The position numbers and the translations under genes are program-made. Under the pieces are notes generated by a model that searched no databases, was not told the origin of the DNA, and saw nothing but the letters and a program-made list of their open reading frames with translations. Of a DNA stretch of 64,000 nt, positions 25,257 through 33,309 are shown piece after piece. Location: assembly GCA_965260995.1 (NCBI GenBank), contig CBDHCD010000003.1:620001-684000 (forward strand), read 5' to 3'. Each line of letters opens with the position of its first letter. Within the stretch, counting starts at the first letter, position 1. The DNA is from JBBROS01 sp965260995 (lineage in GTDB: Bacteria > Pseudomonadota > Alphaproteobacteria > Acetobacterales > Acetobacteraceae).

Positions 25257-25362
25257 GATGCCGCTTCGTAACGCATGAGGGATATATGCGCCCGGGTGGC
25301 CGCGAGAGAAAGACCGAATCCTGAGACGAGTCCTGGAAATTAAGTTGGGGTGCCCGCGTGGG

Positions 25363-25374
25363 CCATGTTCATGG
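25363..25374. promoter_or_regulatory. Palindrome CCATG-TT-CATGG upstream of the liv-type operon
   Basis: A 5-bp perfect dyad with 2-bp spacer lies about 87 bp before the binding-protein start, next to a second dyad GCCC-GCGT-GGGC (25353-25364). The position between divergent SCO and liv-type genes makes an operator possible. No regulator is known. Confidence 0.3.
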
Positions 25375-25460
25375 AATGACTTAGAAACAAATGCGTGTTA
25401 GGGAGGCGGCAACCCCGAATGGGGCTGTGCATCCAAGCGCGTCATCTGAGGAGAGTCCGA

Positions 25461-26669
25461 ATGCGCCTGACCCGACGTTGTAGCCTGTTCGCCGCGGTGG
25501 CCTACGCCGCCATGCTGGCCGTCCCCGCCTTCGCCGCCGATCCGATCAAGATCGGCTTGTCCGGCCCGTTCACCGGCGGCTCGTCCAGCATGGGGGTCTC
25601 GATGCGCGACGGGGTCAAGCTGGCGATTTCGGAGATCAACAAGGCGGGCGGCGTGCTGGGCCGGCCGCTGGAAGCCATCGAGCGGGACGACCAGGCGCGC
25701 AACGAGCTGGGCGTGCAGATCGCGCAGGAGCTGATCAACAAGGAGCGGGTGGTCGCGACGGTCGGCTTCATCAACACGGGCGTGGCGCTCGCGTCGCAGC
25801 GCTTCTACCAGGAAGCCGAGATCCCGGTGATGAACAACGTCGCCACCGGCACGCTGATCACCAAGCAGTTCGCCGACCAGCGGGCGAACTACATCTTCCG
25901 CACCTCCGCCCCCGACACGATCCAGTCGACGATGATCGTCGACGAGGCGATCACGCGGCGCGGCTTCAAGAAGCCGGCGATCCTGGCCGACAGCACCAAC
26001 TACGGCCAGCTCGGGCGCGAGGACCTGGAGAAGGCGCTAGCCAAGGCCGGCGTGAAGCCGGTGGCCGAGGAAAAGTTCAACATCGGCGACACCGACATGA
26101 CGGCGCAGCTGCTGCGCGCCAAGGAGGCTGGGGCCGACGTGATCCTCACGTACGGGATCGGGCCGGAGCTGGCGCAGATCGCCAACGGCCAGTCCAAGCT
26201 CGGGTGGAAGGTGCCGCTGGTCGGCAGCTGGACCCTGAGCATGGCCAACTTCATCGACACCGCCGGGGCGAACGGCAACGGCGCCATGATGCCGCAGACC
26301 TTCATCCAGGTGCCGAGCACGCCCAAGCGGGCCGAGTTCATCAAGTCCTACCAGCAGGCCTACAAGATCGAGCGCATGCCGTCCCCGGTATCGGCGGCGC
26401 AGGGCTACGACAGCGTCTACCTGCTGGCGGCGGCGATCGAGCAGGCCAAGAGCACGGACGGGCGCAAGATCAAGGACGCGCTCGAGAACCTGAACACCAA
26501 GGTCGAGGGCGTGGTCACCGTGTATGACAAGCCCTACTCCAAGGCCGACCACGAGGCGATCACCGCCAACATCCCGGTGTTCGGCGAGGTCAAGGACGGC
26601 AAAGTGGTGCCGGCGCACGACGAGGACCTGAGCGGCGACAAGGCGGTGCGGACCAAGACGTCCGGCTAA
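25461..26669 (+). CDS. Periplasmic branched-chain amino acid-type ABC substrate-binding protein
   Basis: The product has 402 residues. The signal peptide is visible (RRCSLFAAVAYAAMLAVPAFAA), followed by 'DPIKIGLSGPFTGGSSSMGVSMRDGVKLAISEINKAGG', the typical start of LivJ-like type I periplasmic-binding folds. ATG 25461 follows GAGGAGAG; an earlier in-frame start has no such site. It captures substrate for LivH-LivMG-LivF. The specificity may be branched-chain amino acids, but this subfamily also includes binding proteins for urea, amides and aromatic acids. Confidence 0.92.
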   Translation: MRLTRRCSLFAAVAYAAMLAVPAFAADPIKIGLSGPFTGGSSSMGVSMRDGVKLAISEINKAGGVLGRPLEAIERDDQARNELGVQIAQELINKERVVATVGFINTGVALASQRFYQEAEIPVMNNVATGTLITKQFADQRANYIFRTSAPDTIQSTMIVDEAITRRGFKKPAILADSTNYGQLGREDLEKALAKAGVKPVAEEKFNIGDTDMTAQLLRAKEAGADVILTYGIGPELAQIANGQSKLGWKVPLVGSWTLSMANFIDTAGANGNGAMMPQTFIQVPSTPKRAEFIKSYQQAYKIERMPSPVSAAQGYDSVYLLAAAIEQAKSTDGRKIKDALENLNTKVEGVVTVYDKPYSKADHEAITANIPVFGEVKDGKVVPAHDEDLSGDKAVRTKTSG

Positions 26670-26683
26670 GGCTCGCGGGTCAC

Positions 26684-26710
26684 GCGCCCCTGCCCGGCGG
26701 GCGGGGGCGC
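26684..26710 (+). terminator. Intercistronic hairpin between the binding-protein and livH-type genes
   Basis: GCGCCCCTGCC (26684-26694) and GGCGGGGGCGC (26700-26710) form an 11-bp stem with one G-T pair and a 5-nt loop, and no T-run follows. Such stem-loops after a binding-protein gene usually reduce expression of, or stabilise mRNA relative to, the downstream membrane genes. Confidence 0.5.
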
Positions 26711-26716
26711 CACGCC

Positions 26717-26744
26717 GGGAAACCGGCTCGGGGAAACCGGCTCA
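26717..26744 (+). repeat. 14-bp tandem duplication directly before the livH-type start
   Basis: GGGAAACCGGCTCG is followed immediately by GGGAAACCGGCTCA, whose last A is the first base of the ATG at 26744. The duplication places two GGGAAA purine tracts ahead of the start codon and may change ribosome loading. Confidence 0.7.
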
Positions 26745-27616
26745 TGCAGATCTTCTTCCAGCTCCTGGTCAGCGGCATCGCCGTCGGCATGATCTACGGC
26801 GTCATCGCCTTCGGCTACCAGCTCACCTTCGCGACCTCGCGCACGCTCAACTTCGGCCAGGGCGAGGCGTTGATGCTCGGCTCCCTGGTGGGGCTGACGG
26901 TGACCTACCTGGTCGGCTACTGGGCGATGCTGCCGATCGTGCTGGCGTTCGGGCTGTTGCAAGGGGCCGTCGTCGAGCGGCTGGCGGTGCGGCAGGCGAT
27001 CAAGATGAAGTCGGAAGCCGGCTGGATCCTGGCGACCATCGCGCTCGGCATCATCTTCAAGAACCTGGCCGAGAACATCTGGGGCCGCAGCGACTTCAGC
27101 TTCCCGTCGCCCTTGCCGACGCAGGCGATCGACGTCGGCGGCGTGCGGGTGCTGCCGATGGAGATCGCCATCGTGGTCGGCGCGCTGTTGCTGATGCTGG
27201 CGGTCGAGATCTTCAACCGGCGCAGCGTGTTCGGCAAGGCGGTGGTGGCGACGGCCAACGACCGCGACGCCGCCGGGCTGATGGGGATCAACACCGGCCT
27301 CGTCATCACCTTCAGCTACGCGCTCAGCAGCATGACGGCGGCGTTCGCGGGCGTGCTGATCGCGCCGGTGACCAACACGAGCGCGCAGATCGGCGCGGTG
27401 CTGGGCCTCAAGGCGTTCGCGGTCGCGATCATCGGCGGGCTGAACAGCGGCTTGGGTGTGATCGTCGGCGGGCTGCTGCTCGGGGTCGCCGAGAAGCTGA
27501 CCGGGTTCTATATCTCGACCGGATACCAGGACGTGCCCGGCCTCGTCCTCCTCCTGCTCGTGTTGTCGTTCAAGCCGTCCGGCCTGTTCGGCAAAGCCGC
27601 CATCAAGAAGGTCTAG
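26744..27616 (+). CDS. livH: Branched-chain amino acid-type ABC permease (LivH-like)
   Basis: This 290-residue membrane protein of the LivH family has eight or so hydrophobic segments. It has the conserved 'LTFATSRTLNFGQGEALMLGS' start and 'VVATANDRDAAGLMGINTGLVI', plus 'KAFAVAIIGGLNSGLGVIVGG' near the end, which is the family signature. It forms the channel with the LivM part of the next protein, which begins 4 bp downstream. Symbol is by family; the substrate is unproven. Confidence 0.92.
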   Translation: MQIFFQLLVSGIAVGMIYGVIAFGYQLTFATSRTLNFGQGEALMLGSLVGLTVTYLVGYWAMLPIVLAFGLLQGAVVERLAVRQAIKMKSEAGWILATIALGIIFKNLAENIWGRSDFSFPSPLPTQAIDVGGVRVLPMEIAIVVGALLLMLAVEIFNRRSVFGKAVVATANDRDAAGLMGINTGLVITFSYALSSMTAAFAGVLIAPVTNTSAQIGAVLGLKAFAVAIIGGLNSGLGVIVGGLLLGVAEKLTGFYISTGYQDVPGLVLLLLVLSFKPSGLFGKAAIKKV

Positions 27617-27620
27617 GCCG

Positions 27621-29603
27621 GTGCCATCGGTGTTGAAATCCGTCCTGCTGGTCGCGGCGCTGCTCGCGTTCCCGTTCATCGTCACCAACGCCTATTACCT
27701 GCACCTGGGCGTGCTGATCCTGATCTACGCGATCCTGCTGTTCGGGCTCGACATCGTGTTCGGCTACACCGGCGAGGTGTCGATCGGCCACGCCGCCCTG
27801 CTCGGCATCGGCAGCTACACGGTCGCCATCCTGAACCTCAAGCTCGGCATCGGCATGTTGCCGGCGCTGCCGGTGGGGATCATCGTCACCTGCCTGTTCG
27901 GCCTGATCCTGGCGCTGCCGGCGCTGCAGGTGACGGGGCCTTACCTGGCGATGGTGACGCTGGCGTTCGGCACGATCATCTACACGCTGATCAACGAGAT
28001 GGACTTCCTGACCAACGGACCCTTGGGCATCTCCTTGCAGAAGCCGCTGTTCTGGGACCTGCGCGACTACGCCGACCAGATGCCGTTCTTCGACATGTCG
28101 ACGGCCGAGATCAAGACGTTCGAGTTCTATTTCCTGGTCGTCGTCGCCCTGCTGATCAGCCTGGTCATCACCAACCGCCTAGTGGCGAGCCGTTACGGCC
28201 GGGCGTTCGAGGCGCTGCGCGACGCGCCGATCGCGTCGGACTGCATGGGCGTCAGCGTTTACAAGCACAAGGTCATCGCCTTCGTGTTCAGCGCCGGGCT
28301 GGCGGGGCTGGCAGGCGGGCTGTTCGCCTATTCCGAGCAATACGTGGCGCCGAACAACTTCGGCATCGAGCTGTCGATCCAGTTCCTGCTGGCCGTCACG
28401 CTGGGCGGGCGCAAGTCGCGGGCCGGGCCGTTCATCGGGGCAATCGTCATCGTCATGCTGCCCAACCTGCTGGCCGACATCGAGTTGTTCCGCATCATCG
28501 CGGGCATCATCGCCGCCGTGGCCGTGGTCGCCGGGCTGGCGGGCTGGCGCGGGGCGGAGAGCAAGTCGCGGCTGCTGGTGCCGGTGGCGCTGTGCCTCGG
28601 GTTCTTCGCCTTCGCGCTGCTGCTGAACAACATCACCGACTACAAGCTGGCGATCTTCGGCGCGATGATCCTGTTCGTCGTGTTCTACCTGCCGGACGGC
28701 ATCTACGGTTTCCTGCGCACCGCGATCGCGCGGCTGCGGCCGGGGATGGTGCACGCCCACGCCGTCATCACCGCCCGCGGCGACGACAGCCACGTGTGGT
28801 CGGCGGCCGCGCCGCGGGTGGAGGCGGGGCGGCCGTTGCTGGAGGTCAAGGACGCGGTGATGCAGTTCGGCGGCCTCAAGGCGCTGAACGAGGTCAGCCT
28901 CTCGGTGATGCCGGGGACGATCCACGGGCTGATCGGGCCGAACGGATCGGGCAAGAGCACGATGATGAACGTGCTGACCGGCATCTACACGCCCACCTCG
29001 GGGGACATCCTGCTCGAAGGGCGCAGCATCACCGGCAAGAAGTCCCCCGACATCGCCGCCGCCGGAATCGCGCGCACGTTCCAGAACGTGCAGCTGTTCG
29101 GCGAGCTGACCTTGATCGAGAACGTCATGGTCGGGCTGCACCACGGCTACCGCGGCTCGATGGCCGAGGTGGCGCTCGGCACCGGCCGGGCCCGGCGCGA
29201 GGAGGCCGAGGCCGAGGTGCGGGCCGCCAGCCTGCTGCGGTTCGTCGGCCTGGAACACCTGGCCAACGAGGAGGCGCGCAACCTGCCCTACGGCAAGCAG
29301 CGGCTGCTGGAGATCAGCCGGGCGCTGGCGCTCGACCCCAAGCTGCTGCTGCTGGACGAGCCGGCGGCCGGGCTGACGGCCCCCGACATCAAGGAACTGG
29401 TGGAGATCATCCACAAGATCCGCGACCACGGCATCACCTTGATCCTGATCGAGCACCACATGGACGTGGTGATGAGCCTCTGCGACACGGTGACGGTGCT
29501 CGACTTCGGGCAGAAGATCGCCGAAGGGCCGCCGGCGACGGTGCAGGCGGACGAGCGGGTGATCGCGGCCTACCTCGGCGGCACCGTGCAGGAGGCGGCC
29601 TAG
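27621..29603 (+). CDS. LivM-LivG fusion: ABC permease joined to ATP-binding protein
   Basis: The single 660-residue protein covers two normally separate subunits. Residues about 1-375 are a LivM permease ('DIVFGYTGEVSIGHAALLGIG', split family motif; many helices). A linker leads to a LivG ATPase from about 405. The Walker A is GPNGSGKS (from Gly439), Q-loop ARTFQNVQLF, signature LPYGKQRLLE (usually LSYGQQR), Walker B 'LLLLDEPAAGL' and the H-loop in 'LILIEHHMD'. GTG start. The livF-type gene begins at the next base after the stop. The fusion fixes 1:1 stoichiometry of pore and ATPase. Confidence 0.93.
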   Translation: MPSVLKSVLLVAALLAFPFIVTNAYYLHLGVLILIYAILLFGLDIVFGYTGEVSIGHAALLGIGSYTVAILNLKLGIGMLPALPVGIIVTCLFGLILALPALQVTGPYLAMVTLAFGTIIYTLINEMDFLTNGPLGISLQKPLFWDLRDYADQMPFFDMSTAEIKTFEFYFLVVVALLISLVITNRLVASRYGRAFEALRDAPIASDCMGVSVYKHKVIAFVFSAGLAGLAGGLFAYSEQYVAPNNFGIELSIQFLLAVTLGGRKSRAGPFIGAIVIVMLPNLLADIELFRIIAGIIAAVAVVAGLAGWRGAESKSRLLVPVALCLGFFAFALLLNNITDYKLAIFGAMILFVVFYLPDGIYGFLRTAIARLRPGMVHAHAVITARGDDSHVWSAAAPRVEAGRPLLEVKDAVMQFGGLKALNEVSLSVMPGTIHGLIGPNGSGKSTMMNVLTGIYTPTSGDILLEGRSITGKKSPDIAAAGIARTFQNVQLFGELTLIENVMVGLHHGYRGSMAEVALGTGRARREEAEAEVRAASLLRFVGLEHLANEEARNLPYGKQRLLEISRALALDPKLLLLDEPAAGLTAPDIKELVEIIHKIRDHGITLILIEHHMDVVMSLCDTVTVLDFGQKIAEGPPATVQADERVIAAYLGGTVQEAA

Positions 29604-30326
29604 ATGCTGCAGGTCGAGAACCTGGTCGCGGGCTACGGCAAGGTGCAGGTGCTGCACGGGCTGAGCCTGGTGGTCGAGCAGGGCCGGTTGGTCACGCTGA
29701 TCGGCAGCAACGGCGCGGGCAAGACGACGACGCTGCGGGCGCTGTCCGGCATGATCCGGCCCGACAGCGGCACGATCCGGTTGTCCGGACAGGAGATCAC
29801 CGGGCTGCCGGCGCACGCGATCACCCGGCGCGGCTTGGCGCACTCGCCGGAGGGCCGGCGCGTGTTCAGCACCCTTTCGGTGGCCGACAACCTGGTGATG
29901 GGCGCGTTCCCGCGGCTGACCGGCAGCCGGCCCAAGGGCAACGTGGCGGCCGACCTCGACCGCATGTACGCGCTGTTCCCGCGCCTAGCCGAGCGGCGGG
30001 CGCAGATGGCCGGCACGCTGTCGGGCGGTGAGCAGCAGATGCTGGCGATGGCGCGGGCGCTGATGCTGAACCCCGAGGTGCTGCTGCTGGACGAGCCGAG
30101 CATGGGGCTCGCGCCCCGCCTGGTCGCCGACGTGTTCGCGACCATCGCCCGGCTGAAGCAGGAGCGGATCACGATGCTGCTGGTCGAGCAGTTCGCCGCG
30201 GCCGCGCTCGACGTGGCGGATTTCGGCTACGTCATGGAGAACGGGCGGTTGTCGGCCCAAGGGCCGGCGGCGTCCCTGAAGACGGACCCGGCGGTGCGCG
30301 CCGCCTACCTGGGGGCCGCACATTAG
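29604..30326 (+). CDS. livF: Branched-chain amino acid-type ABC ATP-binding protein (LivF-like)
   Basis: The product has 240 residues, family average. Walker A is GSNGAGKTT, signature LSGGEQQML, Walker B 'VLLLDEPSMGLAP'; 'GLAHSPEGRRVFSTLSVADNL' is the LivF-type segment. It pairs with the LivG half of the fusion protein to power import. The ATG follows the preceding stop codon directly (TAGATG), with AGGAGGCGGCC upstream inside the previous gene as the ribosome-binding site. Last gene of the transporter operon; a small CCTGAC/GTCAGG hairpin follows at 30338-30356. Confidence 0.93.
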   Translation: MLQVENLVAGYGKVQVLHGLSLVVEQGRLVTLIGSNGAGKTTTLRALSGMIRPDSGTIRLSGQEITGLPAHAITRRGLAHSPEGRRVFSTLSVADNLVMGAFPRLTGSRPKGNVAADLDRMYALFPRLAERRAQMAGTLSGGEQQMLAMARALMLNPEVLLLDEPSMGLAPRLVADVFATIARLKQERITMLLVEQFAAAALDVADFGYVMENGRLSAQGPAASLKTDPAVRAAYLGAAH

Positions 30327-30408
30327 GCCGCGACCGTCCTGACCGGAGCAGTCAGGGCGATCTGGCGCCAGGCTTGAAGCAGAACAGGTCCCGGGCCACT
30401 ATCCATTC

Positions 30409-30702
30409 ATGAACCACGTGCCGCCGACCCTCGACATGCTTCCCGACGGGCGTTTCCGCGCGCCGCCTCGCCCCGCGGGGATGCCGCTCAGCACGAAACT
30501 CGTCATCGGCGCGACGCTGGTCGCGGTCCTGGGTGGATCGCTGGCGGTCGCGGCGCTCGCGGTTTGGGTCGTGTCCATGATCCTGCCGGTGGTGATCATC
30601 GCCGGCGCCGTGGCTTGGGCGGCGATGCGGTTCCGGCGGTGGCAGCTACTCCGCGGCCAAGGGAACGGCGGCGCGCGCTATCCCGCTCGCTTCGGCCAAT
30701 AG
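30409..30702 (+). CDS. Small membrane protein of unknown function
   Basis: The product has 97 residues with a proline-rich N-terminus (PPTLDMLPDGRFRAPPRPAG). Two closely spaced hydrophobic segments follow ('LVIGATLVAVLGGSLAVAAL', 'VVSMILPVVIIAGAVAWAAM') and then a basic tail. No family recognised. It follows livF by 82 bp. Its last 57 bp overlap the 3' end of the convergent LLM oxidoreductase gene. Confidence 0.55.
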   Translation: MNHVPPTLDMLPDGRFRAPPRPAGMPLSTKLVIGATLVAVLGGSLAVAALAVWVVSMILPVVIIAGAVAWAAMRFRRWQLLRGQGNGGARYPARFGQ

Positions 30703-31680
30703 CGCGTAGCTGCGCCGCCGGGCCTCGGCGTCGTGCACGGTCGTCAGCACCACGACATCCTCGGCTCCTAGGGTTTCGGACAACGCGCGCAGCTTCGACG
30801 CGACCACGTCGGGTGTGCCGATCAGGGCGCGGTCGCGGGCACGCTCGATGGTGGCGCGCTCGGTGTCCGTGTAGGGGTGAGCGTGCGCCTCGGCCGGGCT
30901 GGGCAGGGCTTCGATGACGCCGCGCAGACGCCGGAGCCACCATAGCCCCCGGCTCGCGTAACGCTCTCGCACCTCGTCATCGGTTCGGGCCGTCATCGCC
31001 CAGACGGCCACGGCGGCGTGCGGACGGGACAGGAGGGCGCTGGACCGGAACTGGGCGCGATAGGTGTTTAGGGCCTGCTCCGCGCCCTCGCCATCGGTGA
31101 TGAAGTGGGCGAAGCAGTAGGGCAGGCCGAAGAACGCCGCGACCTGGGCCCCGTAGGCGCTGCTGCCCAGGATCCAAGGCTCAGGCGCGGACGGGCCGGC
31201 CGGCTGGGCGGTGACGTCGCGGAACGGATGCCCCTCGACCAGGCGTTCGCCGCGCACCCAGTGCAGCAGGTCGCGAACCTGGCTCGGGAAATGGTCGGCG
31301 GCGCTGTCGGCGGCCGGGTTGAGGGCGAAGGCGGTGCGCCCGTCCGAGCCGGGGGCGCGGCCGAGGCCCATGTCGATCCGGCCCGGCGCGATGGCGTCCA
31401 GCACGCGGAACTGCTCGGCGACCTTGAGGCTCGAGTAGTGCGGCAGCATGACGCCGGCGCTGCCGACGCGGATGCGCCGGGTCGTCGCGGCGACGGCGGC
31501 CATCAGCACCTCGGGGGCGGCGCCGGCCTGGCTGGGGCTGTTGTGATGCTCGGCCAGCCAGTAGCGGGCGTAACCCAGCGCCTCGCAATGCTGGGCCAAC
31601 GCCAAGGTTTCCCGTATGCTGTAGGCCGGGCTGCGGCCGGTGACGACGGTCGATTGGTCCAGAACGGAAAGCTGCATCAT
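30646..31680 (-). CDS. LLM class flavin-dependent oxidoreductase
   Basis: The product has 344 residues. It is a luciferase-like TIM barrel with 'LAQHCEALGYARYWLAEHHN' (the conserved E/H-rich loop), 'IRVGSAGVMLPHYSSLKVAEQ' and 'GRIDMGLGRAPGSDGRTAFAL'. These are typical of single-component FMN-dependent family members such as the YhbW/MsnO group. It uses reduced flavin or F420-like cofactors; the substrate is unknown. Start ATG 31680 (MMQLSVLDQS) follows CGAGGTTCG; a codon later is equally possible. It diverges from the KaiC-like gene across 111 bp that must carry both promoters. Confidence 0.88.
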   Translation of the reverse strand: MMQLSVLDQSTVVTGRSPAYSIRETLALAQHCEALGYARYWLAEHHNSPSQAGAAPEVLMAAVAATTRRIRVGSAGVMLPHYSSLKVAEQFRVLDAIAPGRIDMGLGRAPGSDGRTAFALNPAADSAADHFPSQVRDLLHWVRGERLVEGHPFRDVTAQPAGPSAPEPWILGSSAYGAQVAAFFGLPYCFAHFITDGEGAEQALNTYRAQFRSSALLSRPHAAVAVWAMTARTDDEVRERYASRGLWWLRRLRGVIEALPSPAEAHAHPYTDTERATIERARDRALIGTPDVVASKLRALSETLGAEDVVVLTTVHDAEARRRSYALLAEASGIARAAVPLAAE

Positions 31681-31791
31681 CGAACCTCGTGGCGATCCGA
31701 ACGTATATGGACGCTGCACGTGCCGGTTCCAGCGATCTTTGGGACGCGGCGGGGCGACGGTGGGGGGCAACCAGGATAGGGAACGCGAGCC

Positions 31792-33309
31792 TTGCAATTG
31801 ACTGGCCCGTACGAAGCGAAGCGGTTCTCGACGGGCGTGGCCGGACTGGATCAAGTGCTGCGAGGCGGGTTGGAGGCCGAGCGGCTCTATCTCCTGGAAG
31901 GAACGCCGGGCGCTGGCAAGACGACGCTGGCGCTGCAGATCATGCGCGCGGGGATGGAGGCCGGAATGCGCGGCCTCTACATCACGCTGTCTGAGTCCGA
32001 GCACGAACTGCGCAGCAGCGCCGCGCGGCACGGCTGGTCGCTCGACGGCATCGAGATCTGCGAGTTGATCACGGAGGACGATTTCGACCTCGACAGTGAT
32101 CAGACGATCCTGCACTCGTCCGAGCTGGAGCTGACCGAGACGACGCGCCGCGTGATGGCACGCGTGGACGCGACCCGGCCGCAGTTGGTGGCGTTCGACA
32201 GCCTGAGCGAGATGCGGCTGCTGGCCCAGAACACGCTGCGCTACCGCCGCCAGGTCCGGGCACTGAAGCAGTTCTTCCATCAGCACGGATGCACCGTCGT
32301 GTTGCTGGACGACCGGACGGCCTCGTCCGGCGAGCTGCAGCTTCACAGCATCGCGCACGGCGTGATCCAGTTGGAGCAAGTGTCGCTGGATTTCGGGGAA
32401 AAGCGCCGACGGCTCAGCGTCGTGAAGATGCGCGGCACGGATTACGAGGGCGGATACCACGACTTCACCATCCTGCGGGGTGGGGTGACGGTGTTCCCGC
32501 GCCTCGTCGCGCGCCAGCACGCCGTGTCGTTCGCGACGAACCCGGTGCCGACGGGCAACGCCGGGCTGGACATGTTGCTGGGCGGCGGGCTCGTTCCCGG
32601 CACGAGCGTGTTGCTGACCGGGCCGGCGGGCGTCGGCAAGAGCACGACGGCGACCTCGGTCGTGCTGGCCGCGCTGACCCGGGGCGAGCGGGCCGCGTAT
32701 TTCACGTTCGACGAGGACATGACCACGCTGCTGGCCCGCTCGGCCGCGCTCGGGCTGGACCTGCGCCCGTTCATGGACAGCGGGCAACTCGTGCTCAAGC
32801 AGGTCCAGCCGGCGCAGATGTCGCCGGGCGAGTTCGCCATCCACGTCCGGGGCGCGGTCGAGGACCAGGACGCCCGTTTCGTGGTGATCGACAGCCTGAA
32901 TGGCTACCTGCAGAGCATGCCCGGCGAGCATTTCCTCATGCTGCAAATGCACGAGCTGCTGTCCTACCTCAAGCAGCGAGGCGTGGTGTCGCTGATGGTG
33001 CTGGGACAGCACGGGATCGTCGGCGACCTGCGCACCAACATGGATCTCAGCTACCTGGCCGACACGGTCGTGCTGATGCGGTTCTTCGAGGTGGACGGCG
33101 AGGTGCGCAAGTCGATCTCCGTGATCAAGACGCGCGTCAACAAGCACGAGCGGACCATTCGCGAGCTTCAGGTCAGCGAGGGCGGGGTCGTGATCGGCGA
33201 GCCGTTGCGCGGCTTCGTCTCGTTGTTGAGCGGCGTGCCGGCCTGGGTCGGGCCGGCGGCCGAGCTGATGAACCTGCCGCACCGTGCGCCCCGCGACGCC
33301 GATCCGTGA
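31792..33309 (+). CDS. KaiC-like double-domain RecA-fold ATPase
   Basis: The 505-residue product contains two RecA/KaiC domains, like cyanobacterial KaiC (about 519). Domain 1 has Walker A GTPGAGKTT (37-45) and the catalytic-Glu region ITLSESEHEL. Domain 2 has Walker A GPAGVGKST (277-285), FTFDEDMTTLL and Walker B-like 'FVVIDSLNGYL'. The segment aligned by eye with KaiC's phosphosites (S431-T432) reads LSYLADTV, giving Ser420-Tyr421. TTG start at 31792 with GGATAGGGA upstream. The hybrid kinase gene overlaps its stop by 4 bp, so the products likely act together. No kaiA or kaiB is present; a timing or signalling switch role is inferred. Confidence 0.9.
   Translation: MQLTGPYEAKRFSTGVAGLDQVLRGGLEAERLYLLEGTPGAGKTTLALQIMRAGMEAGMRGLYITLSESEHELRSSAARHGWSLDGIEICELITEDDFDLDSDQTILHSSELELTETTRRVMARVDATRPQLVAFDSLSEMRLLAQNTLRYRRQVRALKQFFHQHGCTVVLLDDRTASSGELQLHSIAHGVIQLEQVSLDFGEKRRRLSVVKMRGTDYEGGYHDFTILRGGVTVFPRLVARQHAVSFATNPVPTGNAGLDMLLGGGLVPGTSVLLTGPAGVGKSTTATSVVLAALTRGERAAYFTFDEDMTTLLARSAALGLDLRPFMDSGQLVLKQVQPAQMSPGEFAIHVRGAVEDQDARFVVIDSLNGYLQSMPGEHFLMLQMHELLSYLKQRGVVSLMVLGQHGIVGDLRTNMDLSYLADTVVLMRFFEVDGEVRKSISVIKTRVNKHERTIRELQVSEGGVVIGEPLRGFVSLLSGVPAWVGPAAELMNLPHRAPRDADP

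Noticed and set aside
30646..33282. Very long minus-strand frame covering the KaiC-like gene
   Set aside because: The LLM oxidoreductase starts at 31680 with a ribosome-binding site; beyond that the frame is the antisense of the KaiC-like gene.
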